A DNA stretch of 64,000 nt from Flectonema sp. DT1601 (taxonomy: Eukaryota; Euglenozoa; Diplonemea; Diplonemida; Diplonemidae). The position numbers and the translations under genes were made by a program. The DNA lies in NCBI GenBank assembly GCA_964019425.1, contig OZ025844.1:62001-126000 (forward strand). Reading direction: 5' to 3'. The notes beneath the pieces were generated by a model, which was not told the origin of the DNA, did not search any database, and saw only the letters and a list, made by a program, of their open reading frames with translations. Every line of letters starts with the position of its first letter. Within the stretch, counting starts at the first letter, position 1. Positions 53,201 through 64,000 of this stretch are shown here, one piece after another.

Positions 53201-53634
53201 AAGGTAATGTTAGTGTAGGTATACACTCTGCAATTGACGTAAATACTTTACATTATAATATGCATACACATCTCTTTTTCCGTGTTGTCATTCAGTGCAG
53301 TACGGAATCGAGTTATTCAATTACGAATTAATCGTGAGCCGGAAACCAAAACCAGGACGGCAGAGTGTAGGTTTCACCTACAAAGTTCGGCCTTGGGATC
53401 TACAATTTGAGGGGGGTTTTATAAATTGCCAACATCCTGTCTCAAACCTAGAGCGATTAGAGGCGGTCCGACAATAACGAAAAAGAAAAAGAATTTCGTT
53501 TTCCGGATCCACTTGGGGAAGCGTCACCCAATTAAACAATAGTTGATTTAGTTGGTTTCTAAATAAAATAAAATAAAAAAAATAACTGCGCAAAAGAGAA
53601 TAGAAAAAATTAATAGAAAGTCTTGTTGATTTTC

Positions 53635-53666
<32 letters not shown>

Positions 53667-56600
53667 TTGCGAGCAAACTACTTTCAAAATTTATTATTAT
53701 TTTTTTTTTTTGGAAACGGACAACTGTAGGCTTAATAACAACCATATGTTGGGTTCCTGTTTCCATTATAAAGCAGTCGGGTCGACGAACATTATACAAG
53801 CGTTTTATTTTCAAAAACAATTGTTTATTATTTTTTTATCAATGCTTTTTTTTTTTTTTTTTTCCCCTTCGCCGACCCGCTCTACGAAGTTAGTTGTAGT
53901 CTTTTACATGACCAAACTACTCATCTCTGAAATAGCAATTTAGTTGGCTACTTCATATTTTCTACGTGTACTCATCTGTATATTAATAATAAAGGGTGTG
54001 CACCAATTCATCGATTGCTTCTTCATGTGAGAGATAGGAAAATCAAATCAACAAAATGTGCCTCCATTGACAAGTATAAAAAGGAGGGGGGGCTGGTGAC
54101 AAACATATAAAATGATTAAAATAGTTTATAAATAACATGTTTGAAACCTCAATCAACAAAAAAAAAAAAAAAAAAGGGGGGAAAGCGAACTTGTGCGTGG
54201 AAAGGGAATAGCATAAGGAGAACGTGAGGCTCATGCGTAATTTTTTTCATTCAACACAAGGATGCAGAATGACGCAACTACTTCTAAGTTATGCAGAAGT
54301 GTAGCCTACTCTCCTTAGCCTTAAAAGACAACCGAAAAAATACGCAAGAAGTATGTCAGCGTCCAACGTTCAGGTTGTTTGTACACCAGGGCATACGCCG
54401 CCAACGATTAATCGCTGTAACATTACTTCACTGTGACGTGTTTTTTGAAAATAAGGGAAAGGACTCGACAAAAGGGGGGGAAAAAAAAAAAAAAAAAAAT
54501 TGGGGGGGAAAAAGAGGGGAAAAAAAACTGTTATTGCAGTTTGTCGTCCTTCCCTCCTCACTCATGGAAGCAAAAGTAAAAAGGGACCAAAGACGACTAT
54601 CACAAAGCTATGTAGCTAATATAAACAGCAAGAAATGAGAGGCCACCATGACTATAATAGTTTTCTTGGAATTAGGGGACAAATGTCGTCGCAAGAGTGA
54701 TAAGGTAAAAAGGCAACTAAAAGAAGGAAAAAGAGAATACAACCGCGAAAAGCGGCAGGACACCCAACTACTTTTAGTTGAGGCGTACAGATCCCGGGTT
54801 TGACGACCCGGCCAGTGAAAGAAACAAAAAAAGTGGGAAACGAAGATCACAAGCGGACATAAACAACGAAAAGTATTGCAAGAAAAGCGTCACAAACCCG
54901 TGGCCTCGTGTATTTTGTAATGACTGGGATACATACTCAGGTGAGAAAACGTAAATCAGGCCTCTACCCGTTGTTAGGTTAAACTCCGATAAACGAACAT
55001 TCAATTAGTCGAATCCCGTACGACAACGAAAGCAGATTACACATCAGATTCTATACATGTATATACGTTACAAGCCTTATGTTCTAGGCAGTAGTTAGTA
55101 TCAGTGGAGTTATCACAAATAAATAAATAAACAACCCCATCAATAAATCGTAAGGACATCAAACAAATAATGGTTGGTTCCGGCTGAAATTAAAAAAAAA
55201 AGAAATTTCTTCGGACCATACCCCTTACAGCCCCACTAGCGTTTGCCCTTCTCAAAGGGACCACGTCAACATGGTTAATTATTTTGCCATATAACACAGT
55301 ATACTATCAAGGAACGCACGCTGGGACTGATTCATGCTCATGGGAGATGAAATTAAAGAACTAAAAAGGTTTTCACTCACACTTACATGCTCTTGTGATG
55401 TGCTTGAAGAACATTGCCAGACATACGAAGACGCTTTTTTTTTTTTTTTCCCCGGCCCTTGCCACCCCCCTGGTAAAACCCTAAAACGTTTCACCACAGT
55501 GGAAGTTGACCAGCTATATTAGCAAAAGCCATCACAAAAATAATTAATCTATCAATTAATTGTTAGGAGCCTCTAAAACTGAAGTCGATAATACTAATCG
55601 TTAGCTAAAAAAGTCCAACCAACCACCCAAATATAAGTATGCTTTCTCTACTTTATGTTATTCAAAAAGGAGAAGAAAAAAAAAATTGAATTCTGAAGAA
55701 GTGATAATAAACAAAACAAGGGTGGGTTGATATTCTTTGTTGATAACACAAATACCAACTTTGTAAAAGGAAAAAAAGAAGAAGAAAATATATTATAGTT
55801 TAAGTTCTAAAGCAGAAATGGGAGAGAAAAGAGTAAGTGTCTCCCAATCAGCTGTATTATTCTTTTTGGAAGCAATGAGAGGGAGAAAATCATTAAAAAT
55901 ATTAACAGCAATCTACCAAAGGAAACTGTACTTACTCCAAAGCAAGTCATCAATTGGGGGGGTGTCAGATCTTCTGTTTAAATATCATATGATGGAAACA
56001 TCTTTCTAAGAGAAATTGTGTTGCATTGAGTTTTTTTTTTTTTTTTTTTTAAATTTTTCAGTTAGACATACACAATTGCGTCAATATGTTTCCCACCCAC
56101 TAAAAAGGAACGTTCTGTATTGAAGAAAACAAAATAAACAGAAAAATGATAGCAGCTCGCTAACCATCTAAAGGGCAAAAGAAAAAGGAGAATACACTCC
56201 TGTTCCATTTAAGAGGTATCGTGAGGTTAAAAATTTCTTCAGAACACCGACTCCCCCGTAATAAAAAAATATATGTTGCTCCATTATTTTGGCCCCTCCT
56301 GCAAAAGGATCGGAAATTGAAAAAAATATTTTTGAAAAAAAAAAAAAGCACTCCAATACTTTTGTGAGTGCATTTGTGACACAAATTGAAAATAATGGCT
56401 TTAGGTTTTCTTCCACTGAGGTTCTATTGTCGTGTTACAAGTACTCCATTTCTACTTTGTGATAGCAGGTACGCAGTTTGATCGAACTTGAAGCCTTGTG
56501 CTTACAACACCAATGCTGGAGAAGTGGAATAAAAGCTGTCTTGTGGTATCCCGTTGTGCTGCACTGGTCGGTGCGCATATGTTTGGGAACACTAAACAAA

Positions 56601-57800
56601 CCCTAAACGCAAGCACAGTATAATTTTCCCATTTTTGAAATACAAAAATGCTAAGCAGGAAGTGTTCCTCGTGTAAGTCCACGTAGTTTACAGAAAGCTG
56701 TTTAAACGTGTTTGAAAAGTGGTGCCAATTCACCGGAACCACCCCTTAGATAAAAAAAACCTTTTTTCTTTTTTTTTTCTTTTTTGGGTAGGTGTTCTGA
56801 AAAATGCGTAGTATATCCTTATATAACTTAACATCAGGTTAAGGTTTAGGTTAAAATAAAAGAAAATGCTGCAACGAAAACGCTGCAGTGAAAATTTAAG
56901 CATACCTTATCGGAAAATGCTTTATTTGATAGGTGGTTGCAAAAGATACCCTCCAAGGAATGCTAATAGATAGCGTCGAAGTCTTAATTAACATTTTTGC
57001 AATGACTAAGACCCTTAGCTAGATGTCACCTGGGGGTTGGTGGTGGGGGGGGGTAGTTCTCGAGTGTATCTTACACAATGTAATTATTAAGAACCATTTT
57101 GATTGACGGAACTTTTGGAAATTGAAAAAAACCAAGGGATGCTCACGGACAAACTAATAAGGAATTCCGTCCCATTCACATGTCTTACCTCGTTTTTTCC
57201 AGTTTTTTTTTTTTTTTTTTTTTGCAGAACACAATGTTGCTTCAAGTCAAACAGAGGAAAGTTATAACGTCGAATTTGAATTCGCCTTGTGATTGACATG
57301 AAAACAACGAAACGACCAGAAGAAGAACATATCGACGCCACGATATACAAGAAGACACGCATCCCATCATAAGTTGACTGCTGAGATTGAGCACCTTTTT
57401 GTGTGATAACGTCTGATTCCAAACTTCGTCCGTTTTTTTTTTTTTTTTTTTTTTTGCAGTAAGAAGCTGTAATAGCTGGGTTTGTTAACATAAGATGCTA
57501 AAAAGCTAATTATATAAAAAAATAAAGGGAAAACCTCTAATTCAACAAAAATAGTTTGCGAAATCGCCAACTCCCTACAAAAAAAAGTTGTCCACCAGGA
57601 CTCGAACTTGACCCAAAAATTTGGCTTGCGGCGGGTTTTTTGTTTTTTAGCCTACTAAGCTGGGAAGAGTGCAAGGGGGGCTTGCGTCCGCCAAATTCTT
57701 GGCGGGACGCAAGCCCCCCCCCCAACCCCCCCCAAGGGGGGGGAGCCCCTAATAAAAGCCCGCCTGTCCCGTACAAAGTCCAACCTGAAAAAACAAATTT

Positions 57801-58184
57801 GCAACTGATGACTCTCTTAAGGTAGCCAAATGTCTCGTCTTCTAATTAAAGACGCGCATGAATGGACCAATGAGATTCCTTCTGCCCCTACCTACTATCT
57901 GGCGAACAGCAGTCAAGGGAACGGACTTGAAACTGTCAGCGGGGAAAGAAGACCCTGTTGAGTTTGACTCTAGTCGGGTGTAGTTATAGGTGGGAGGTTT
58001 ACCAACAATGAAATACCACTACTCTTATCGTCGCTTTACTTATCCAATGATGGGGGAACGGCAGCTGCCTCTTCGGAGGTTAGGGTCCTTTCGGACTCGT
58101 GGCTTTTCCGATTCCGGCGACAAACGGGCTTCGGCTCGACCCCTCGTTTGGAGACACCAGTCATGTTGGGAGTTTGGCTGGGAG
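57801..58184 (+). pseudogene. 28S rRNA fragment A (sense), copy 2
   Basis: Same block as 45554-45955 with the 22-bp deletion after GACTCTAGTC; ends at GGGAGTTTGGCTGGG. Confidence 0.9.
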
Positions 58185-58194
58185 GAGGGCCACA

Positions 58195-58340
58195 TGACGA
58201 AGGCTTCTGAGTCACGAACCTAAATCGATGATGAGGATCGTTAAGCCACATTTCTAAAGGCTTTTACTAACGTGAGAATTTCTGTTGTCGATGGTTCGAA
58301 TATGCCTGACAAAAATTACCTAATTTGGAATGCTGCTTGA
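58195..58340 (-). pseudogene. 28S rRNA fragment B (inverted), copy 2
   Basis: Counterpart of 45965-46110. The minus strand again carries AACAGAAATTCTCACG and TGTGGCTTAACGATCC. Confidence 0.6.
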
Positions 58341-58424
58341 AGTCTGGTGAATTTTGGTTGGAGGTCTTAGTCTCACTGGTGAACTGCACAGTAACATTTT
58401 AAAGTGATCGATCACACGGGAGGG

Positions 58425-58510
58425 GTCTTGGTGATTTATTGCAACGGGAATATGTCTCAACTCGACCAGTAGGTGATCAATCCGCCCTTTGACTATGTTT
58501 TGGTCACATT
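58425..58510 (-). pseudogene. 28S rRNA fragment C (inverted), copy 2
   Basis: Counterpart of 46195-46285; the minus strand reads GGATTGATCACCTACT, one more change from the rRNA consensus than copy 1. Confidence 0.45.
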
Positions 58511-58537
58511 TTCCGTCATTACGAAAAAGAGAAAAAA

Positions 58538-58612
58538 GGATGTCACGGGGTTCGAACCCGAGACCTCCGGGTCATGATTCGGCGGTCATAACCAGTAGAC
58601 CACCGGAGCTCC
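58538..58612 (-). pseudogene. tRNA-like sequence, right end of copy 2
   Basis: 75 nt, as in copy 1 but with two base differences in the D-arm region (GGTCTACTGGTTATGACC). B box GGTTCGAACCC intact. Confidence 0.6.
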
Positions 58613-58729
58613 GAAAATTCTGAAAATTTTCCCGTCATGTTGGGTTGTTTCGAGTGGTTAAAATTTTTGTGATGAGTTGGCGATTTCGCAAACTATTTTT
58701 GTGGAATTAGGGGTTTTCCCAAAAATAAA

Positions 58730-61700
58730 AAAATAAACAGAATTAACTTAAATATAAATAACATTATTAAGAATGCGTAACAATTGTTTGTACCTTTTTT
58801 TTTTTTTTTTTTTTTTTGAAAGGTGGTTTTTCTTTGTTTTGTCGGATTTTCATTGCTTGCTTGAAGAAGTCTTAGTGAAGAAGCTACCTAAATTTAGGGA
58901 AAGCTATGCGTCAAACTTCTGGTAGATGGTAGATGGTAAATTCATGTTTTTAGAACAAGCCAATCATAGAAAAAAAAAAAAGAATAAAGAAAAAAAAAAA
59001 AAAAAAAACGAAAATTCATTTTGCAGTTCACTCAAACCAAATATGACAAGCTGGCAAAAAGCACTGTCAATAACGAAAAAAGAAGATTTCTTTTTTTGAA
59101 AATTTTTTTTATTTTGATAACAGTAGTGAATCACGCAAATTAAAGAGGCAGAAACAACAACGACAAATGGTGGATACAATCCTACCCGCTATTCCTACTC
59201 TAAAGTAGCCCTTCCTGCATAATTATAATGAAAACGCTAAAAGCCGCTGCTTTTGATCAACAAGAAAATTATTAACCCGGTTTTTTTTTTTTTTTTTTTT
59301 TTGTCTTTCTAAGTTGCCCACAGGAATAATCCAGAAACAACATAAGGAAACTACTACAACGTTTTTTTTTTCTTCTTTTTTTTTTTCTTCCTTCTTCCAG
59401 TTATTTCCAGAAGAATAAAAAAAAAATATTAAAAAAAAAATTTGCAAAAATCACACCAGAGGGGGTAATTTGAATACCCCTTGAGATCAGAGGTTTACAA
59501 TAGTAGATACCCAAAAAATAATGGGAATCATTTTAAAAAAAAAAAAAAAAGTTGAACATTCGGTAGTCGGGAGAATTATCTTCGACGATAGTGATGTATG
59601 TTTTAGAAACAAGTGTACCAAGAGAGAGTGACAAAAGTTAGGAGAAAAAAAAAAAAAAAAAAAAAAAAGAAAATAGTAGTAGTTGGAGGGGTGAAGTAAT
59701 TTCATCGATTTCGCAGTTATCAGAATGAAGGAAAAAAAAGAAAGAAGGAAAAGCGGACTTGAATCCATAGGCTAAGATCATATATTTCTGAATCACCTGA
59801 GGAACCATATCCTCAATGCTCTCAATAACAGACATAGAAATCAACCAAATCGTGTGCTTTCTTTACTGAAGAATCAACGAAAAACACTCAAGGAAGCTGC
59901 CTCCGGAAGAGAAAAATCTCACATTCCAAAGTGTATTTGCCTGTGAATCCAGTTCAATGACAAAACCGTGTGAGACACGCAGTGATATTATTATTATTAT
60001 TATTATTTTTTTTAATTTTTTTTTTTTTTGATTAGGTAGCTTGAAATTATCAAACAACCAAAAAAAAAAAAAGAACATACTACAAGGCAGTATTTTTTTT
60101 TTTTTTTTTTTTCTTCTTCTTAAGTTTACAAAGAAATTATTTATATCAGGTAAGCTGACCATTTTAGGTAGAAAAAAAAAAAAAAAAAAAAAAATCAGCG
60201 GCTTGAAACGATCAAGGGCTACAACAACAACGACATTGCAAGTCTTTTCACTCCCAACATGACGTCAGTTCAAGATGTGAAAACAAAAAGATGCCTTCAC
60301 CTTGGAGTAATTATCGTACTGTAAATAGAATAGTACTCGTAAGGGAAATATTCATGAATTTGGGAGGGGGGGAAAAAAAAAAAACTCGTAGTGGTGTTTT
60401 TTTCCTCACAAGATTGCTTGTTGGCAAAAGGAAAAATAAACCCCATAGCAAGGAAAAAATTCACCTTGGTTTTCGACAGGGACTATTCTCGTGAGGAAAA
60501 AATTCCTAAAATTGGAGATTTTTTTAAAAAAAATTCGTAGTAAAATTCTCGTTACAGTATTATGATGAAAAAAAATAAAAATAAAAAAATCATATAATTT
60601 AAGCGTCTAAGCGAAAGTACAATTAAGCTGTGTACTCAAAAACCCCACCCTCACACATTTTGTCGCTGGGAAATTTAAATATTTTCACAACACAAAAACA
60701 GCGATAAGCGGTAACAGCAAAAATAATTAAAAAAAAAAAAAAAAAAAAAAAAAAGGCAATGCATCGTTTGGTGATTTTGTAGGAAAAAAAAGCTCTACTC
60801 TCCTCTCATAAAGGAGAGCGCAGAAATATCAGGTCTTTAAAGCGAAGGCAATTACCCCAGGTAGAAGCGTACCTACAAATCATGGATTCATCAAAGTCGA
60901 TCGATTTAGTAGGCTCATTGCTAACGTTTAATAACAGGGTCAGTATAAGTTATAGATAATCACGAATGAATAAAAAAAAAAAAAATTTTTTTTTTTTTAT
61001 ATATATCAGGACGGGGTGTCGTCGCACAATGCTCTCCATCGCATGAGAGCCCCCAATCTGATACTATTTCCAGAAATAGAAGATGCAACATAAAATAATG
61101 GCAAATTTTCTTTTTTTTTTTTTTTTCAAGTAACTTGAGAACAATCAAAAACTCGTCAAATAATAATAGATAAGAAAACTGATTGCGAACACCCCGCGTG
61201 GTGACAATAAAAAATAAAAAAATAAAAATAAAAAAAAAACGATTAACTTTTGTAAGAATAACTAAAATGAAAAAACGTTGATTCAATTTAAAAGCAGACA
61301 GAAATAACACTAAAAAAAAAAAAAAAAAAAAAAAAAAAGGGGGTAAATAATAAACTGACCAGGTGGGTTCTACACACATTTAAATGAAAATGCATCATGC
61401 CCTGTAAACTGATCGACATGTTAATCTCAGAAACAGATAGAAGGAAAGAAGCGAGAAGAATTGCTTTGTTTACCCTCCTCCCCCCTTGAGGGCCCCTCCC
61501 CTCCCCTCCTTTTTTTTTTTTTTTTTTTTTTTTTTGTTTTTTTTGCAAAGAAAGAATTTTAGGAAAGCAAACAAAGTAAAACACACAAATTACACTCTAC
61601 AGCAATACCCCCTTGTTTTACCACTAACAGCGCAAGGAACAAAAAAGTAAACAAAAACAAAATTTTTTTTTTTATGTTCATAAACTACCTTACAACATGA

Positions 61701-63314
61701 TTAAAATATCAAATGATAGTTTCTTGCAAACTTACTCAGAGAGGAGTCAGAAGCAGAATGTACCTACTTTGGAAAGCCAAGAATACAGTCACAGAATAAG
61801 ACTTATAGTAAAGACACGTAAAGAATACAAAAATAATGACTTCTAGTTACATTCAAATAGAGAAAGATAACTTTCAATGAATTGAAACAATCAGAAGACA
61901 GCATTAGAACAGAATCCTGATCACACACAACAGCATATTCAAAAAAAAAAAAAAAAAAAAATGAAAAAGAACAGACTTTTGTGCATTACCAGGATACTTA
62001 AAACCAGGCACAACTCAAAACCAAGACCTATTAGAAAACTTGATTAGAATATGAGCTCTATTACCGCCATTAATAGAGACACAAACCTTTGATACAACGG
62101 GTTGTAATCTTCAACAGTGATAACCCCCAAAGTACAGGAGCTACCACCGAAGAAAACCCAATGTAACTTGTACTCTGGATATAAGTGAATCTTTTTATAA
62201 AATAAAAGTGACAGCGACTCAAAAAAAAAAAAAAAAAAAACGCCTTAAAGTCATTGTGTGGAGGGGGGTGGAGGGAGGGTAACGGAATGCAAGAAGGGGG
62301 CGTAATAAGAATCGCCAAAATAAAAAAAATAAAAGAAAATAAAGACTATCAAACAAGTTGAATAAAGAGGTAAAAGAATAAAAGACGGGTTTTGAATTTT
62401 TCCCACGTCGATACCTTATTGGTTGTGGGTAAAGAAAAGCAAGTAGTAATCTAAACAAAATACAACAAGAGAGAAGAGATATCTGGGGTCTGGATAATGA
62501 TAGAGAAGCAGCGCACAACAAATTAGAGTAGTTTGGCGACAAAGTCGAAGTCGTTGATTTTTATGACATATAAAAAATAAAACGTCAATCAAAGTGCTAA
62601 AGAAAAAATAACATTATGAAAAAGAAAAAAAATAAAATAAATAAATAAATAAGTAAATAAATAAAAAGATTTTGTTTGTGATCCGTTGTAAAAAATTAAG
62701 ACAAAAAAAAAAAAAAAAAAAAGATAACAAAAAATTAGTAAATCGTTTAGTCACAAATATACATTTGTTCTTTTTTTCTTCTTTTCTTTTTTTTTTTTTG
62801 TTTGAATGTTTTTTTCCATTTTTGCTAGCAACTCCCACGTCTTCACTTTCTTTTTCCTTCTCCAATTTTCTTTTTGTAGATTTCAGCTTGATTGTACTTT
62901 TTTTCTTGATTGAGATGAGAGGCTCTACCTGACAAATAGTTTATTTGTTTTTGTTTTTCTTGTTTTGCCGTTGCTTGTTTTGCCTCATGAATGGCCCATT
63001 ATATCGCAATTCAAAACAAAACCATGTCTACAGGTTGCTCAATTTTTTTTATTCTTCTTTTTTTTTTTTTTTTTTTTGATTATTGTTTGACTTTTTCTTA
63101 ACGCACTCGTAGGAACACAAAAAATGGTTTGCATTTTTTTTCCAGTAATGGTTTAGTTCGATGTGTTCGAAAAAAAAAATTAAAATTCAGAAAAAAAAAG
63201 AAGCTGACATCAATCGGCTACTTCGAATAGCAAAGTCAGTTTTCAACCAAAAGCCAGAGCAATAAATTATAACAAGCAGTAAGATTGTTTGAGAAGTAAT
63301 ATTGATAATGAAGT
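58730..63314. other. Gene-poor A/T-homopolymer region
   Basis: No supported gene. Long A or T runs recur (~58797-58817, ~59280-59302, ~59644-59668, ~60728-60754, ~61311-61338, ~61510-61535). Microsatellites (ATT)n at ~59986-60006 and (AAAT)n at ~62635-62666. Confidence 0.6.
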
Positions 63315-63902
63315 CTATTTCTCACTACAGCTAACATAGCAGCTTGAATTACATGAGAGAGAACAAGACTCACTTGTTGATTCATTTAAAAAGTCTTCTT
63401 CTTCAGCTAGTTGTTGTACCTTTGTGAGGATGCTTGTCAAATCACTGACGTCTGTTGGATTAGACTGAGGTGAGCATCCACCAAGTGTCACACCAGAGCT
63501 ACGGAACATCTCTAAGCTTGATTCTTCTTTGTTAAAGTTTAATGCACGCTTTGAATAAATGTGAGGATATTTGCAACCATCTCCGTTAGGACAATGCCCG
63601 GCAAAGAAGTCGAGGCATTTTTGAGTTCCGGTCAGTTTAGTCTTCCACAGAGTCTCACAGTTCATACACTCGAACACGTAATATCTCTTTTTTCTGATCT
63701 GAAGAGACCACCTGTTGTGAGAACACGGAGGAGAGTTTGTCGTAACCAATCTTCTACTGTCAGCAACAATATCTCTAGTTGAGGCTTCTTCTCCAGTCGG
63801 AGACTGTGGTACTTGCAATTGTGGAATCTGCTGTGATACTTGCTGAAAGTACATCTGCTGTGGGTATGCCTTTCCGGAGACAACGTAGACAGCGTTTTGC
63901 AT
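63315..63902 (-). CDS. CCCH zinc-finger RNA-binding protein
   Basis: 195 aa. A Gln-rich start is followed by a Cys/His unit (C60, H62, then C79-x2-C82 around HNRWSLQIRKKRYYVFEC) and a canonical CCCH finger C96-x7-C104-x5-C110-x3-H114 (DFFAGHCPNGDGCKYPH). The combination of an HNxW...R-K...C-x2-C unit with one CCCH finger is a form I associate with kinetoplastid and alveolate post-transcriptional regulators. The tail is Ser/Cys-rich. The start is supported by TTTTCCCCCTCTCTCTTGCAATAG about 26 nt upstream, a textbook pyrimidine tract plus acceptor. Such proteins usually control mRNA stability or translation. Confidence 0.85.
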   Translation of the reverse strand: MQNAVYVVSGKAYPQQMYFQQVSQQIPQLQVPQSPTGEEASTRDIVADSRRLVTTNSPPCSHNRWSLQIRKKRYYVFECMNCETLWKTKLTGTQKCLDFFAGHCPNGDGCKYPHIYSKRALNFNKEESSLEMFRSSGVTLGGCSPQSNPTDVSDLTSILTKVQQLAEEEDFLNESTSESCSLSCNSSCYVSCSEK

Positions 63903-64000
63903 TATTATGGTTTTTGTTAAAAAATACTATTGCAAGAGAGAGGGGGAAAATGAGATGATTTTTAACAACAGCAATACATTAAAGATTAAGCAGAGGATAG

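Larger units (their letters stand above)
46505..57517. other. Eleven-kb gene-poor region
   Basis: I find no supported gene on either strand. A and T runs longer than 15 nt recur throughout (for example ~46797-46825, ~48977-49009, ~49336-49367, ~50244-50274, ~53640-53668, ~57433-57455). Short frames are low complexity or have no recognisable domain. Confidence 0.6.
57527..58720. mobile_element. TIR element copy 2 carrying rearranged 28S rRNA and tRNA-like pieces
   Basis: 1,194 bp, same orientation and same layout as copy 1, with a few dozen differences by eye. TIRs are at 57527-57573 and 58674-58720, flanked by AAAAATAAA at 57518-57526 and 58721-58729. A 22-bp segment present in copy 1 (about 45728-45749), inside a highly conserved 28S helix region, is missing here, so this copy cannot encode intact rRNA. 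Several other small indels occur in the 28S blocks. Confidence 0.8.

Noticed and set aside
53295-53477. 60-codon plus-strand frame in the desert
   Set aside because: No domain, no start context, surrounded by non-coding A/T runs.
54750-54820. tRNA gene on the plus strand (CCCGGGTTTGACGACCCGG arm)
   Set aside because: The T-arm loop is one base too long and no acceptor or D arm can be paired.
46505-63314. CRISPR array, retroelement or virus-like remains
   Set aside because: No regularly spaced repeats and no reverse transcriptase, integrase, capsid or transposase motif seen in any frame.

Overview
This is a eukaryotic, AT-rich protist window. It contains GT-AG introns of about 70-90 nt, a mitochondrial-type CGFS glutaredoxin, a CLASP-like TOG protein, and pieces of cytosolic-type (28S) rRNA. 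Every gene I can support lies on the minus strand. Almost all have a pyrimidine- or AT-rich stretch ending in AG 0-60 nt upstream of the ATG, which suggests a one-directional gene cluster with short 5' leaders, possibly made by spliced-leader trans-splicing. The CCCH protein at the right end resembles a type I associate with kinetoplastids and alveolates. I cannot name the species.

Positions 1-16974 are one uninterrupted minus-strand reading frame of 5,658 codons that runs off the left edge. It combines ankyrin repeats, three NTPase-like modules (only the middle one has an intact P-loop), an ADP-ribosyltransferase-like R-S-E domain, two pentapeptide + WD40 blocks and a C-terminal CCCH-type cysteine/histidine region. 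It looks like a giant NLR/STAND-type sensor-effector protein and is the main protein of interest.

Positions 17319-24805 hold small genes: a zinc-finger/JmjC-cupin protein, a short unknown protein, a two-EF-hand protein, a RanBP2-zinc-finger protein with an RS-like tail, a five-exon TPR-C2-EF-hand gene and mitochondrial glutaredoxin. Positions 25079-43592 hold mostly coiled-coil or scaffold genes: a degenerate Ras-like domain + WW-like + coiled coil, a C2-like protein, a CLASP-like protein, two long coiled-coil proteins (one with a PDZ domain), a small membrane protein and a three-exon J-domain protein.

Positions 43593-63314 are nearly gene-free and full of long A and T runs. They contain two direct copies, about 12 kb apart, of a 1.2-kb element. 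It has 47-bp terminal inverted repeats, a 9-bp AAAAATAAA repeat on each side, tRNA-like sequences near both ends, a strong hairpin and rearranged 28S rRNA pieces. This element is the second main point of interest. A CCCH zinc-finger gene closes the window at 63315-63902.
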